Assembly (NCBI GenBank): GCA_013002025.1
Contig: JABDKW010000001.1
Location: forward strand, 1 to 64,000
DNA: 64,000 nt
From: Gammaproteobacteria bacterium
GTDB lineage: Bacteria > Pseudomonadota > Gammaproteobacteria > Arenicellales > Arenicellaceae
Direction of reading: 5' to 3'
Below, piece by piece: positions 47,490 to 57,298 of the stretch (its first letter is position 1; every line of letters starts with the position of its first letter). The position numbers were made by a program, and so were the translations under genes. The notes beneath the pieces were generated by a model. That model was not told where the DNA came from, did not search any database, and saw only the letters and a program-made list of their open reading frames with translations.

Positions 47490-48643
47490 GTAGCATTGCG
47501 ATTCAGGCGACGCGCAACGCCAATACCGGCAATTCTATTGGTGTCGATTCGGCGCTTCTGGGCGTGTTTATTAGCCTGCTTATGATCGGCCTGGTCATGG
47601 TGTTTTCATCCACTATCGCCATGGGTGATCTGGATCTGCAAACCAATATGCATCATTTTTGGCGGCAGCTATTGCATATGGCGTTGGGCGTTAGCTTAAC
47701 CATTGTCGTGGCCAGCATTCCGGTCTGGGTCTGGCAGCGACTGAGTGTACCTCTTTTGTTGGTTTCATTGCTGCTGCTGGCGGTGTTATTGCTTATCGGT
47801 GTCGAGGTGAACGGCAGTCAGCGATGGTTCTCTGTAACGGGGTTTCGAGTACAGCCGGCGGAAATAGCCAAACTAACGATGGTGATCTACGCGGCAAGCT
47901 ATCTGACTCGTAAACAGGCTGAACTGCATCGTTTTAGCCAGGGAATTCTGAATATTGGCATGGTGCTGGCTGCCTTTGGTCTGCTGCTGTTACTGCAGCC
48001 GGATTTTGGCAGTTTCGTCGTGATCACAGCGACGGTAGGTCTAATGCTGTTTTTGGGCGGTATCCGTATTTCACACACCCTGTTTTGTTTATCACTGGCT
48101 GGCATCGTGATGGCGGTATTAATCACTATTTCAGACTATCGCATGCAGCGCATGATGAGCTTTAGAGACCCGTGGGCTGATCCATTTGATACTGGGTTTC
48201 AGCTTACCCAGGCGCTAATTGCAATTGGGCGCGGTGAAATTTTCGGGGTCGGCTTGGGGGCCAGCATTCAAAAGTTGTATTACCTGCCACACGCAAATAA
48301 CGACTTTATTTTGGCAGTGATTGGCGAAGAGCTGGGCTTGTTGGGTATTTTATTGGTCATTGCGCTGTTTGCATTATTATTGCATCGCGCGCTCGTCATC
48401 TCGCGCGCCGCGGAGCTGGTGGGCAAAATTTATGCCGCGCGTCTGGCTCAGGGCGTCGGCTTTCTGTTGGTGTTCCAGGCCGCAATTAATATTGGTGTGA
48501 ATCTTGGCGTCTTGCCCACCAAGGGTTTGACCTTGCCATTCATCAGCTACGGCGGCAGTAGCATGCTGGTGTGTTGCGTGGCCATGGGCTTTTTATTCGC
48601 GGTAGACCGTCAGACCCGTATGCGCGACCGGAGTGGATTATGA
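47486..48643 (+). CDS. ftsW: Septal peptidoglycan polymerase FtsW (SEDS family)
   Basis: 385 aa with about ten membrane segments. SEDS signatures: GSQRWFSVTGFRVQPAEIAKLTMVIYAA, QPDFGSFVVITATVGLMLFLGG, GFQLTQALIAIGRGEIFGVGLGAS and LPFISYGGSSMLV. FtsW polymerises lipid II in the divisome, with FtsI crosslinking. It overlaps murD and murG by 4 nt each. Confidence 0.97.
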   Translation: MSSIAIQATRNANTGNSIGVDSALLGVFISLLMIGLVMVFSSTIAMGDLDLQTNMHHFWRQLLHMALGVSLTIVVASIPVWVWQRLSVPLLLVSLLLLAVLLLIGVEVNGSQRWFSVTGFRVQPAEIAKLTMVIYAASYLTRKQAELHRFSQGILNIGMVLAAFGLLLLLQPDFGSFVVITATVGLMLFLGGIRISHTLFCLSLAGIVMAVLITISDYRMQRMMSFRDPWADPFDTGFQLTQALIAIGRGEIFGVGLGASIQKLYYLPHANNDFILAVIGEELGLLGILLVIALFALLLHRALVISRAAELVGKIYAARLAQGVGFLLVFQAAINIGVNLGVLPTKGLTLPFISYGGSSMLVCCVAMGFLFAVDRQTRMRDRSGL

Positions 48644-49716
48644 ATGCCCCTAATGGTCGATTAATGATTATGGCGGGTGGTACTGGTGGTCACGTTTTTC
48701 CAGCGTTGGCGGTGGCGCATGCATTGCGGGCTCAAAATACCGACGTAACCTGGCTGGGAACACATCGTGGATTGGAAGCGCGCGTCGTTCCGGCTAATGG
48801 CTTTGATATTGAGTGGATTAGCATCGAAGGCTTGCGTGGCAAAGGCGCGCTTAGTTGGCTGGCGGCGCCGCTCAATATCGTTCGTGCAATGTGGCAGAGT
48901 GCTGGCGCAATACGCCGCGTCAAGCCCGATTGCGTATTAGGCATGGGCGGCTTTGTCGCCGGCCCCGGTGGTCTGGTCGCACGACTGATGGGTAAGCCGT
49001 TAATCGTACATGAACAAAATGCCGTCGCCGGCTTGACCAACCGTTATCTGGCGAAGATAGCAAATCGGGTTCTGAGTGGCTTTCCGGCGGTGGTCGGCCT
49101 GCCGGGTTCGGCCATCTGGGTTGGTAACCCGGTACGCAAATCGATTCAGCCGCCAGCTGAATCCGGCAATCTGGTAGCAGACCGGAAGCCGCGAGTGTTG
49201 GTATTAGGTGGTAGTCAGGGAGCCTACTCCTTCAACATGCACTTGCCCAGGGCTATTGCTGCTCAGCCTGATCTGCCAGACGTGTGGCATCAGTGCGGCG
49301 TGGGTAATGAAGCCGAAGTCGCACTGCGCTACCGCGAGGCCGGCGTATCGGCAAAAATAACAGAGTTCATTGAAGATATGGCGGCCGCCTATGAATGGGC
49401 CGACCTGTTGGTATGCCGCGCCGGGGCAATGACCATTGCTGAGTGTTGCGCTGCGGCAAAACCGGCCTTGTTTATCCCGTATCCCTACTCGGCGGGCGAC
49501 CACCAACTGATAAATGCGCAGACGCTGGTACGAGCCGGCGCTGCTACGGTGATTGATAACACCGAAATTGCCAAGCCCGCTATGGCCATAGCACTGACTG
49601 AGCTTTTGGGCGACCGGCAGCGCCTGCAAAGCATGGGGCAAGCGGCGTATAAATTACATAAGCCAGATGCGCTCAAGGATGTGGTTGCTGTTTGCCGGGA
49701 GATGATCGATGCGTAA
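48640..49716 (+). CDS. murG: UDP-GlcNAc:lipid I GlcNAc transferase MurG
   Basis: 358 aa from ATG 48640, which overlaps the ftsW TGA (ATGA). The frame is open upstream, but homology begins at GRLMIMAGGTGGHVFPALAVAHAL. Membrane-associated surface GMGGFVAGPGGLVA, acceptor loop HEQNAVAGLTNRYLA, and donor site AGAMTIAECCAAAKPALFIPYPY with HQLINAQ are present. It makes lipid II. Confidence 0.97.
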   Translation: MNAPNGRLMIMAGGTGGHVFPALAVAHALRAQNTDVTWLGTHRGLEARVVPANGFDIEWISIEGLRGKGALSWLAAPLNIVRAMWQSAGAIRRVKPDCVLGMGGFVAGPGGLVARLMGKPLIVHEQNAVAGLTNRYLAKIANRVLSGFPAVVGLPGSAIWVGNPVRKSIQPPAESGNLVADRKPRVLVLGGSQGAYSFNMHLPRAIAAQPDLPDVWHQCGVGNEAEVALRYREAGVSAKITEFIEDMAAAYEWADLLVCRAGAMTIAECCAAAKPALFIPYPYSAGDHQLINAQTLVRAGAATVIDNTEIAKPAMAIALTELLGDRQRLQSMGQAAYKLHKPDALKDVVAVCREMIDA

Positions 49717-51115
49717 GCGCGTAAGAAACATTCATTTTGTCGGCGTCGGCGGCAGCGGTATGTCTGGCATTGCTGAAGTGTTAGTCAATTTGGACTACTC
49801 CGTGAGCGGCTCCGACATTGCCGAAAGCCCGGTCACGGAGCGGCTACGTCAGGTGGGCGTGGATGTGGTGATCGGACACCACATAAAACACATCAAGAAC
49901 ATGGATGTGGTGGTGGTTTCTTCGGCCATCGATCAGACCAACCCGGAAGTGGCGGGTGCACTGGAAGTTGGAATCCCGGTCATCCCAAGAGCCGAAATGC
50001 TCGGTGAACTCATGCGGTTTCAGCCCGGCATTGCGGTGGCTGGTACGCATGGTAAGACCACCACGACTAGCCTGATCGCAGCAATATTGATGGCCGCCGA
50101 CCTCGACCCCACATTTGTCGTCGGTGGATTAATAAACAGCGCCGGTGCCAACGCAAAATTAGGGCAGGGTGATTATCTGGTAGCAGAGGCTGACGAGAGC
50201 GACGCGTCGTTCTTGAACCTGAAGCCAGAGATGGCCGTCGTCACCAATATTGACGAAGACCACATGGTGACCTATGACGGTGATCTGGCCACCCTGAAGC
50301 GAACCTTTGTGGCGTTTCTGCAGAACTTACCGTTTTACGGACTGGCGGTGCTATGTGAAGACGACCCCAATGTGCAGTCGATTCGCGATCAGATACATAA
50401 ACCGGTGCTGAGCTATGGGTTCAAGGACACGGCCGATTTTCAAGCCTCCAATGTGAGCCAGCATGGCGCGCGGATGCAGTTTAGCGTAAAGCGCCCAAAA
50501 GGTATGAAGCAGTTGCGGGTTGAATTAGCGTTGCCTGGCAAGCACAACGTACTTAATGCACTGGCCGCGATTGCCATCGCTAGCCATCTCGATGTGCCGG
50601 ATGCGGCTATCCGCGCTGGACTGGAAGGGTTCCAGGGGATTGGGCGTCGCTTCCAGATTTTTGGTGACACTGTCCTCAACGGCAAGCAGGTAACCATGGT
50701 GGATGACTACGCTCATCACCCGGTAGAGCTCGCCGCCACGCTGGCGGCCGCACGCGGTTGTTGGCCGGAGCGTCGCTTAATCGCGGTGTTTCAACCACAT
50801 CGTTTCAGTCGAACTAATGATTTGTTCGATGATTTTGTGCAGGTGTTGGCAGAACATGCCGACTTGTTAGTGAGCGAAGTTTACGCCGCCGGCGAAGAAC
50901 CAATTAGCGGCGCAACCGGTAAATCACTGTGTCAGGCAATTCGTGTGCGGGGAGCCAGTAATCCGATTTATTTGCCGCAGATCAGCGAGTTGGCGCAGGT
51001 GCTTGAGCCGATTGTGGCAGACGGCGACGTGATTCTAACCATGGGGGCTGGCAGTATAGGCAAGGTAGCACGAGGCCTTTTTGCCGAGCTTGAGCAGCAG
51101 GAGACTGCCAAATGA
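49709..51115 (+). CDS. murC: UDP-MurNAc:L-Ala ligase MurC
   Basis: 468 aa. NAD-like loop HFVGVGGSGMSGIAEVL, ATP loop AVAGTHGKTTTTSLIAAIL, DESDASFLNLKPEMAVVTNIDEDHM, and DDYAHHPVELAATLAAAR. It commits UDP-MurNAc to the peptide stem. No murB follows in this cluster. Overlaps murG by 8 nt and ddlB by 4 nt. Confidence 0.97.
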   Translation: MRKRVRNIHFVGVGGSGMSGIAEVLVNLDYSVSGSDIAESPVTERLRQVGVDVVIGHHIKHIKNMDVVVVSSAIDQTNPEVAGALEVGIPVIPRAEMLGELMRFQPGIAVAGTHGKTTTTSLIAAILMAADLDPTFVVGGLINSAGANAKLGQGDYLVAEADESDASFLNLKPEMAVVTNIDEDHMVTYDGDLATLKRTFVAFLQNLPFYGLAVLCEDDPNVQSIRDQIHKPVLSYGFKDTADFQASNVSQHGARMQFSVKRPKGMKQLRVELALPGKHNVLNALAAIAIASHLDVPDAAIRAGLEGFQGIGRRFQIFGDTVLNGKQVTMVDDYAHHPVELAATLAAARGCWPERRLIAVFQPHRFSRTNDLFDDFVQVLAEHADLLVSEVYAAGEEPISGATGKSLCQAIRVRGASNPIYLPQISELAQVLEPIVADGDVILTMGAGSIGKVARGLFAELEQQETAK

Positions 51116-52029
51116 GCGGCGCGGCTAAGCAGTTTGGTAAAGTCGCCGTCTTGATGGGCGGCATTTCTGCGGAACGGGAAATTTCGCTAAAAAGTGGTGC
51201 GGCCATCTTTGCCAGTTTGCAGTCACAGGGTGTGGATGCGCACGCCCTGGATGTCGCCCCCGGTAACATTGATGCCCTGTTTCAGGGAGGTTTTGATCGA
51301 GCCTTCGTTGCGCTGCACGGCCGTTGGGGCGAAGACGGCGTGGTGCAAGGCGCCATGCAGTCTATAAACCTGCCATACACCGGCAGCGGTGTGCTGGGCT
51401 GTGCCCTGGCCATGGATAAGGTGCGCAGCAAGCAAGTATGGCAGGCCAATGGATTACCGACGGCCGCTTATAAAGTGCTGCGCTCGCAAGACGACCTGAC
51501 AGGCACCATTGATGAATTAGGCCTGCCCCTGTTTTTGAAGCCAAACCTGGAGGGTTCCAGCGTGGGAGTTGGCAAGGTGACCTCGGCTGCTGAACTGGTT
51601 GATGTATGGCAGCGTACTGCGGAATTTGGTGATGAGGTACTGGCCGAACAGTTTATTGCGGGCCCGGAACTGACAGTGGCAATACTTGGTGAGCGGGCCC
51701 TGCCCGTTATTCGTTTGCAAACCGACAACGAATTTTATGACTTCGACGCCAAATACCAATCCAATGACACCCAATATCATTGCCCGGCCGGTTTGAGTGA
51801 TGTTCAGGAAGCATCGATTCGGGCGCTGGCTTTAGAAGCCTTCCGGCAACTTGATTGCAGTGGTTGGGGGCGGGTCGACATCATGCTCGATGCCGATGAC
51901 AACCCTCAGTTGCTGGAAGTAAATACTGTACCGGGTATGACCGATCACAGCCTGGTACCCATGGCTGCTGCGGCAATCGGCTTGAGTTTTGATCAGCTGG
52001 TGGTAAACATCCTGGAGGCGACCCTGTGA
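51112..52029 (+). CDS. ddlB: D-alanine:D-alanine ligase DdlB
   Basis: 305 aa ATP-grasp enzyme. KVAVLMGGISAEREISLKSG at the start, ALHGRWGEDGVVQGAM, LPYTGSGVLGCALAMDK, LFLKPNLEGSSVGVGKV, and LEVNTVPGMTDHSLVPMAAAA, which includes the metal-binding N and E. It supplies D-Ala-D-Ala to MurF. ATGA start, GTGA end. Confidence 0.97.
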   Translation: MSGAAKQFGKVAVLMGGISAEREISLKSGAAIFASLQSQGVDAHALDVAPGNIDALFQGGFDRAFVALHGRWGEDGVVQGAMQSINLPYTGSGVLGCALAMDKVRSKQVWQANGLPTAAYKVLRSQDDLTGTIDELGLPLFLKPNLEGSSVGVGKVTSAAELVDVWQRTAEFGDEVLAEQFIAGPELTVAILGERALPVIRLQTDNEFYDFDAKYQSNDTQYHCPAGLSDVQEASIRALALEAFRQLDCSGWGRVDIMLDADDNPQLLEVNTVPGMTDHSLVPMAAAAIGLSFDQLVVNILEATL

Positions 52030-52883
52030 CAAAGCGCGCACTGGCAAACCTCGAACGAGAGCAACTGTCACAACGCAGGGGTCGTTTTGGGCGTTCTGTT
52101 TTGTTGTTGCTAGCTACGATACTGTCGTTTGGTAGCGTGTCCTTACTGCTTACCGACCAATTGTACCGCCCGGACCGATTTGTGATCGATCAGCTCAAAA
52201 TCAAGGGCAGTTTCCGGCACCTGAATCCGGTTGATATCGAAACTCGCGTGGCCAGCGAGGCCGTCGGTAATTTTTTCTCCGTGGATTTGGCCGCCATCAA
52301 ACTGCGTGTTGAAACGCTGCAGTGGGTCCAAACCGCCACCGTGCGACGCGAGTGGCCAAACACACTTGCCATTCATGTGCAGGAGCAACGCCCGGTGATG
52401 CGTTGGGGTCAGGATGGTTGGCTAAATGATCTTGGTCAGGTTATTAAACTTCCCCCGGGCATGGGGCCAAAGAATTCCATTCGCCTGCAGGGCCGGGAGC
52501 GCGATGCGGCGACTATGCTGCAGGCGGCACGTCGCTGGCAGCAACAACTGAGCGCCAGTGACCTGGTAATTGAAAAATTAAGTTTAAGTGCCAACCAGGC
52601 GTGGCAGATGGCGCTACGTGAGCACGCCACTGGGCATCGTTTCGCACTGCTGTTGGGTCATCACGAAGTGGATCAGCGGTTGAACCGCTTTCAATACCTT
52701 TACAACAATCAACTGCAGCAACCAGGTTATCAACTGCAGCGAGTAGACGCGCGCTATCCCGATGGTCTGGCAGTGCGTGGTGAATTACAGACCACAAACG
52801 ATGGCCTTGCCAGTGCAGCGAATCCAGAAAATGAACTTGCAATGAATGACCTTTCCGGGACTCTCTCAGGAAATACGCCATGA
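52026..52883 (+). CDS. ftsQ: Cell division protein FtsQ
   Basis: 285 aa, GTG start inside the ddlB stop (GTGA). Basic N-terminus, membrane helix at about residues 23-44, POTRA domain (FVIDQLKIKGSFRHLNPVDIETRVAS), then the beta domain with ATVRREWPNTLAIHVQEQRPVMRWG and YPDGLAVRG. It scaffolds the divisome with FtsL and FtsB. The C-terminal tail is less conserved. Overlaps ftsA by 4 nt. Confidence 0.95.
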   Translation: MTKRALANLEREQLSQRRGRFGRSVLLLLATILSFGSVSLLLTDQLYRPDRFVIDQLKIKGSFRHLNPVDIETRVASEAVGNFFSVDLAAIKLRVETLQWVQTATVRREWPNTLAIHVQEQRPVMRWGQDGWLNDLGQVIKLPPGMGPKNSIRLQGRERDAATMLQAARRWQQQLSASDLVIEKLSLSANQAWQMALREHATGHRFALLLGHHEVDQRLNRFQYLYNNQLQQPGYQLQRVDARYPDGLAVRGELQTTNDGLASAANPENELAMNDLSGTLSGNTP

Positions 52884-54115
52884 GTAGAAAAGACGAAAAC
52901 AAATTAATAGTTGGCCTCGATATCGGCACCTCCAAGGTGCTGGCTATCGTGGGTGAAATCAATGCCGCTGATGAAGTGGAGATTATTGGCTATGGCCATC
53001 ACCCCGCGACTGGAATGCGCAAGGGTGTGGTAGCAAATATCGAAGAAACAGTAACCGCGATTCAACGCGCTGTTGAAGAAGCGGAGCTGATGGCGGGCTG
53101 CCAAATATATTCGGTATACGCCGGTATTGCAGGTGCTCACATCAATAGCTTTAATTCTGCCGGCGTGGTCGCGGTGCGCGACAGCGAAGTTGATGAAAGC
53201 GACGTTGACCGGGTAATTGAATCGGCCAAGGCGGTAGCCATTCCCAATGATCAAACGATATTGCATGTACTGCCTCAGGAATACATCATCGATGGGCAGG
53301 AGGGCATTCGTCACCCCATCGGCATGAACGGAATACGCCTGGAGGCCAACTTGCATATGGTGACGGCCTCGGTTAGTTCGGCCAAGAATATTGAGAAATG
53401 TATTCGTCGCTGCGGGCTTGAAGTGGACGACATTATTTTAGAGCAACTCGCATCCTGCGAGTCGGTGTTGACCAATGACGAAAAGGAATTAGGTGTGTGC
53501 CTGGTCGATATCGGCGGCGGCACCACCGATATCGCCGTGTATTCCGAAGGAGCGATTCGCCACACGGCGGTTATTCCAGTGGCTGGTGACCAGATTACCA
53601 ACGATATAGCGATTGCACTGCGAACGCCTACCGCGGCCGCCGAGGAACTTAAGAAAAAGTACGCCTATGCACTGCGCCAGATGGCAGAAATTGACGAGAG
53701 CATCGAGGTGCCGAGTGTCGGTGATCGCGCGCCTCGAAAACTGTCCAAGCAGACGCTGGCCGAAGTGGTTGAGCCGCGTGTCGAGGAGCTGTTCGAATTG
53801 ATCAAGCTGGATTTACGGCGTAATGGCTTCGAACATCTGATCCGTTCCGGTGTGGTGCTGACCGGCGGCAGTTCCAAGATGGAAGGCATGATTGAACTGG
53901 CTGAAGAAATATTTCATGTGCCGGTGCGATTAGGCATGCCGAAATATTTAGGCGGGCTCAGTGAAGTGGTGAAAAACCCGATCTACGCCACCGGTGTCGG
54001 TTTGGTGCAGTTCGGCCACAGTAATCAGAGTATGCAGCGCGATAACGCCGCCAAAGAATCTAGAACCCGTGCAATCTGGCAAAAGATTAAGCACTGGTTT
54101 CAAGGTAATTTTTAA
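52880..54115 (+). CDS. ftsA: Cell division protein FtsA
   Basis: 411 aa actin-like protein. LIVGLDIGTSKVLAIVGE, GHHPATGMRKGVVANIEET, the SHS2/1C insertion (residues ~85-160), and GVCLVDIGGGTTDIAVYSEGAIRH carry the ATP-binding motifs. The C-terminal amphipathic helix RAIWQKIKHWFQGNF binds the membrane and tethers FtsZ. 41 nt separate it from ftsZ. Confidence 0.98.
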   Translation: MSRKDENKLIVGLDIGTSKVLAIVGEINAADEVEIIGYGHHPATGMRKGVVANIEETVTAIQRAVEEAELMAGCQIYSVYAGIAGAHINSFNSAGVVAVRDSEVDESDVDRVIESAKAVAIPNDQTILHVLPQEYIIDGQEGIRHPIGMNGIRLEANLHMVTASVSSAKNIEKCIRRCGLEVDDIILEQLASCESVLTNDEKELGVCLVDIGGGTTDIAVYSEGAIRHTAVIPVAGDQITNDIAIALRTPTAAAEELKKKYAYALRQMAEIDESIEVPSVGDRAPRKLSKQTLAEVVEPRVEELFELIKLDLRRNGFEHLIRSGVVLTGGSSKMEGMIELAEEIFHVPVRLGMPKYLGGLSEVVKNPIYATGVGLVQFGHSNQSMQRDNAAKESRTRAIWQKIKHWFQGNF

Positions 54116-54156
54116 CGCAGTAAACACATTTTTATGTAATTAACGGGAGAAACAAA

Positions 54157-55329
54157 ATGTTTGAATTATTAGATACGATTGACCAGCAGGCGGTGATAAA
54201 AGTCGTCGGCGTGGGCGGCGGTGGTGGAAACGCCGTAAACTACATGGAGCAAGCGCATATCGAAGGCGTTGAATTTATCAACGCCAACACCGACGTGCAG
54301 GCGCTACAAAGTTCCGGATGCGGAACCATATTGCAACTGGGTGGTAATTTGACCAAGGGGCTTGGTGCCGGCGCTGACCCCGATGTAGGTCGACAAGCAG
54401 CTATCGAAGATCGAGAGCGCATAGCCGAAGCGCTGGCGGGTAGCGATATGGTGTTTATTACCGCAGGCATGGGTGGTGGTACCGGCACTGGTGCAGCGCC
54501 GGTAATCGCAGAGATTGCGCGCGATCTGGGCGCGCTCACCGTTGCCGTGGTTACGCGACCATTTAAATTTGAGGGTGCGCGGCGCGACAAGCTCGCCGAT
54601 CAGGGTCTGAAACTGCTCAAAGATTCGGTCGATTCCTTAATCACTATCCCTAACGAAAAGTTGCTCGAGGTGATGGGCAAGGAAGCGTCGCTACAGGATG
54701 CTTTTGCAATGGCCAATGATGTGTTGCGCAATGCGGTTCAGGGTATTTCCGAGTTGATCACCAGCCCCGGCTTGATCAATGTGGACTTCGCCGACGTAAA
54801 AACCGTGATGTCAGAAATGGGTCAGGCGATGATGGGCGCTGCCACAGCGACGGGTGCAACGCGTGCCTCAGAAGCGGCGCGTAATGCGCTTAGTAGCCCG
54901 TTGCTCGAAGACACCAATATTCGAGGTGCCAAAGGTATCCTGGTCAATGTCACAGCCGGCCCGGATCTTTCCATCGGTGAGTTTGGTGAAGTTGGCGGCA
55001 TGATTCGTGAGATGGCATCTGAAGACGCTACTGTGGTGATTGGTACTTCGATTGATCCGGACATGAAAGAAGACTTGCGCGTGACGATGGTTGCCACGGG
55101 CATCCAAGATGGCAGCGCCACTGCTGACAACAAGCAGTATGCGGTGGTGCAACCGGTGGCGAAAGCAGTCGGCAGCAGTTACGAACCCATGGCGCCTGAG
55201 GAACTGGCTTCCGAATCATCAATGTTGACCCGTACCCGTCAGGGGCGCTCCGACGAGCTGCCATTGTTTGACGCGGATGGCGACAGCAAGCTTGATGTGC
55301 CGACCTTTCTGCGCCGTCAGGCAGATTAG
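54157..55329 (+). CDS. ftsZ: Cell division protein FtsZ
   Basis: 390 aa tubulin homologue. VIKVVGVGGGGGNAVNYM, the tubulin signature GGGTGTGAAP at about 107-116, and NVDFADVKTVMSEMG (T7 region) are intact. The variable linker is short, and the C-terminal peptide KLDVPTFLRRQAD binds FtsA and ZipA. It has its own ribosome-binding GGGAG. Last gene of the dcw run; I see no hairpin terminator after it. Confidence 0.98.
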   Translation: MFELLDTIDQQAVIKVVGVGGGGGNAVNYMEQAHIEGVEFINANTDVQALQSSGCGTILQLGGNLTKGLGAGADPDVGRQAAIEDRERIAEALAGSDMVFITAGMGGGTGTGAAPVIAEIARDLGALTVAVVTRPFKFEGARRDKLADQGLKLLKDSVDSLITIPNEKLLEVMGKEASLQDAFAMANDVLRNAVQGISELITSPGLINVDFADVKTVMSEMGQAMMGAATATGATRASEAARNALSSPLLEDTNIRGAKGILVNVTAGPDLSIGEFGEVGGMIREMASEDATVVIGTSIDPDMKEDLRVTMVATGIQDGSATADNKQYAVVQPVAKAVGSSYEPMAPEELASESSMLTRTRQGRSDELPLFDADGDSKLDVPTFLRRQAD

Positions 55330-55682
55330 TCGCTGAATGTTACTGACGATGCGCGGCAATTTATGCGCAGGGTGCCATGCCCCTGTACAGTTTGTGCCGC
55401 CTGCTGAGAGTTGGCAATTGAGTACCCGCCAAATTGACACCAATGCTGTTACTTCGAGCCATCAGAGTCGCTCTCGGTGTCATGCTGGCCACTCAATAAA
55501 ACCAGTTGTCGAAGCCTACACAATTCCTCCCGTTTAGTGTAGGATTCGGCGCTCAGGCAGGTGCTTAAAAGAACAGTCGTCAAGTAGCATTTCTGAGGCG
55601 CTTTACCAGCTCGGAGCAATACTGAGCAAAGGTAATGTAAGTAATTGATTTTGTTTAACTAATAACAAAATAGTATTTTCAA
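55330..55682. other. Non-coding 353 bp between ftsZ and lpxC
   Basis: No gene supported. Contains a perfect 8-bp inverted repeat ATTTTGTT / AACAAAAT (55648-55655 and 55664-55671) with an 8-nt loop, just before lpxC. A promoter for lpxC is expected here, but no box pair stands out. No T-rich hairpin follows ftsZ. Confidence 0.75.
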
Positions 55683-56591
55683 ATGATAAATCAACGAACG
55701 CTTAAAAATGTGATCCGGGCCACCGGCGTCGGCTTGCATACCGGAGAGAAAGTTTATTTGACTCTGCGTCCTGCGGCCGTAAATACCGGAATTGTGTTCC
55801 GACGGGTAGATTTAGACCCGGTGGTTGAATTAGCCGCGACACCGGATCGTGTCGGCGATACCCGCCTCTCAACGGCGCTACAGGAAGGCGACGTTTCGAT
55901 CTCTACGGTAGAACATTTGATGTCGGCTTTAGCCGGCCTCGGCATTGATAATGCCTATGTTGAAATCACCTCGGCGGAAGTGCCAATTATGGATGGCAGC
56001 GCCGCGCCATTCGTCTTTCTGATTCAATCAGCCGGCGTAATCGAGCAGAATGCCCCGAAAAAATTTATTCGCGTTACCAAACCTATTCAGGTTGAAGACG
56101 ACGAAAAATGGGCGCGATTTGAGCCGTTTGAAGGCTTCAAAGTATCTTTTTCAATTGACTTTGATCACCCGATTTTTGCGCGCTCACCGCAGCAGGCAAC
56201 CGTGGACTTTTCAACCACATCATTTGTAAAAGAAGTGAGTCGCGCACGTACCTTCGGGTTTATGCATGAAGTTGAGGCATTGCGGGAAGCCGGTCTTGCC
56301 TTAGGTGGCAGTCACGATAATGCCATCGTCATGGATTCATACAGCATTCTCAATGATGACGGTTTGCGTTATGAAGATGAGTTCGTAAAACATAAAATTT
56401 TAGACGCAATTGGAGACCTTTATTTATTGGGTCACCCGTTGATCGGCGCTTTCAGCGCCTACAAATCAGGGCACGCTCTAAACAATAAGTTATTGCGCGC
56501 GCTGATGGCCCAGCAGGATGCCTGGGAATTGGTCAGTTTTGATGACCCCGCGGATGCGCCAATAGCGTTCATGCATTTGGCAAACGCCTAG
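55683..56591 (+). CDS. lpxC: UDP-3-O-acyl-N-acetylglucosamine deacetylase LpxC
   Basis: 302 aa. Marks: [51 protein letters not shown] (zinc His), [13 protein letters not shown], and [33 protein letters not shown] (second His, Asp and catalytic His). First committed step of lipid A synthesis. No clear Shine-Dalgarno sequence precedes the ATG. The C-terminal residues FtsH recognises in E. coli are not obvious (ends FMHLANA). Confidence 0.97.
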   Translation: MINQRTLKNVIRATGVGLHTGEKVYLTLRPAAVNTGIVFRRVDLDPVVELAATPDRVGDTRLSTALQEGDVSISTVEHLMSALAGLGIDNAYVEITSAEVPIMDGSAAPFVFLIQSAGVIEQNAPKKFIRVTKPIQVEDDEKWARFEPFEGFKVSFSIDFDHPIFARSPQQATVDFSTTSFVKEVSRARTFGFMHEVEALREAGLALGGSHDNAIVMDSYSILNDDGLRYEDEFVKHKILDAIGDLYLLGHPLIGAFSAYKSGHALNNKLLRALMAQQDAWELVSFDDPADAPIAFMHLANA

Positions 56592-56604
56592 ATTGTTAAG
56601 TTGC

Positions 56605-57156
56605 TTAGCTTTGTTCGCGCAGAGTTTGAAGTAGCCGTTGTAGAGCTTTTGCCAAAGGCTCATTAGAAATGTTTTTATGGCACTGCTGTAATGCTTCCAT
56701 CGAGTTTTTGGAAGTCCGGTTCTCGCGCTTGCCAGAGTGAGTAGAGTCGGCGGCGGTTCTACATGCTTCTGTGTTGTTCGGGGCAGTAGGGGAAAGGTAT
56801 TGGGTAGTGTGATCGATACGCACGCTGATGGTGCGAACATCAGATAACCCTTGGTGATTGAAAAAGGTCACTAGATGGTCTTGTTGATGCCTGATGCGCG
56901 ACGCCATGGCGGCGTTGTCGCAGGTAATAACAAGGTTTCCATCATTGAAGTGTGTCAGTGTTGCCTGCTCGGCTGTATTCGCAGGCAGTTGTTGTTCACA
57001 CCAGCTGTGCCAGCAGGGTGCGAGCTTGATTAGAACCCGTTGCGCGGTGCTCAGTTGTTGAAGTGCTGGCAAACGGGCGACATAGTCAGATGCGAGCATC
57101 TTTCGCCTTAGCTGGCGATGTTTAGAAGAGCCTGATTTTTTGGGCGGTTGCGGCAT
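56605..57156 (-). CDS. DciA/DUF721-family helicase-loader protein
   Basis: 183 aa. A basic N-terminus (MPQPPKKSGSSKHRQLRRKM) and a central DUF721-like core (KLAPCWHSWCEQQLPANTAEQATLTHFNDGNLVITCDNAAMASRIRHQQDHLVTFFN) are followed by a low-complexity tail. DciA proteins load the replicative helicase DnaB where DnaC is absent. It sits between lpxC and secA as in Pseudomonas and is convergent with lpxC (13 nt apart). The tail is poorly conserved. Confidence 0.82.
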   Translation of the reverse strand: MPQPPKKSGSSKHRQLRRKMLASDYVARLPALQQLSTAQRVLIKLAPCWHSWCEQQLPANTAEQATLTHFNDGNLVITCDNAAMASRIRHQQDHLVTFFNHQGLSDVRTISVRIDHTTQYLSPTAPNNTEACRTAADSTHSGKRENRTSKNSMEALQQCHKNISNEPLAKALQRLLQTLREQS

Positions 57157-57298
57157 TTTAGTATGGCTACGGCGTATATGTGATTCGATTGCGGTGTTCA
57201 GAAATGCGCTGCAGTGTGACTAGCATAGCCAAGCTAAGCTGTTCGGACAATTAAAATAGGTATTCGTATTTTATACCACACGAGTTTGTTGGAGAATT

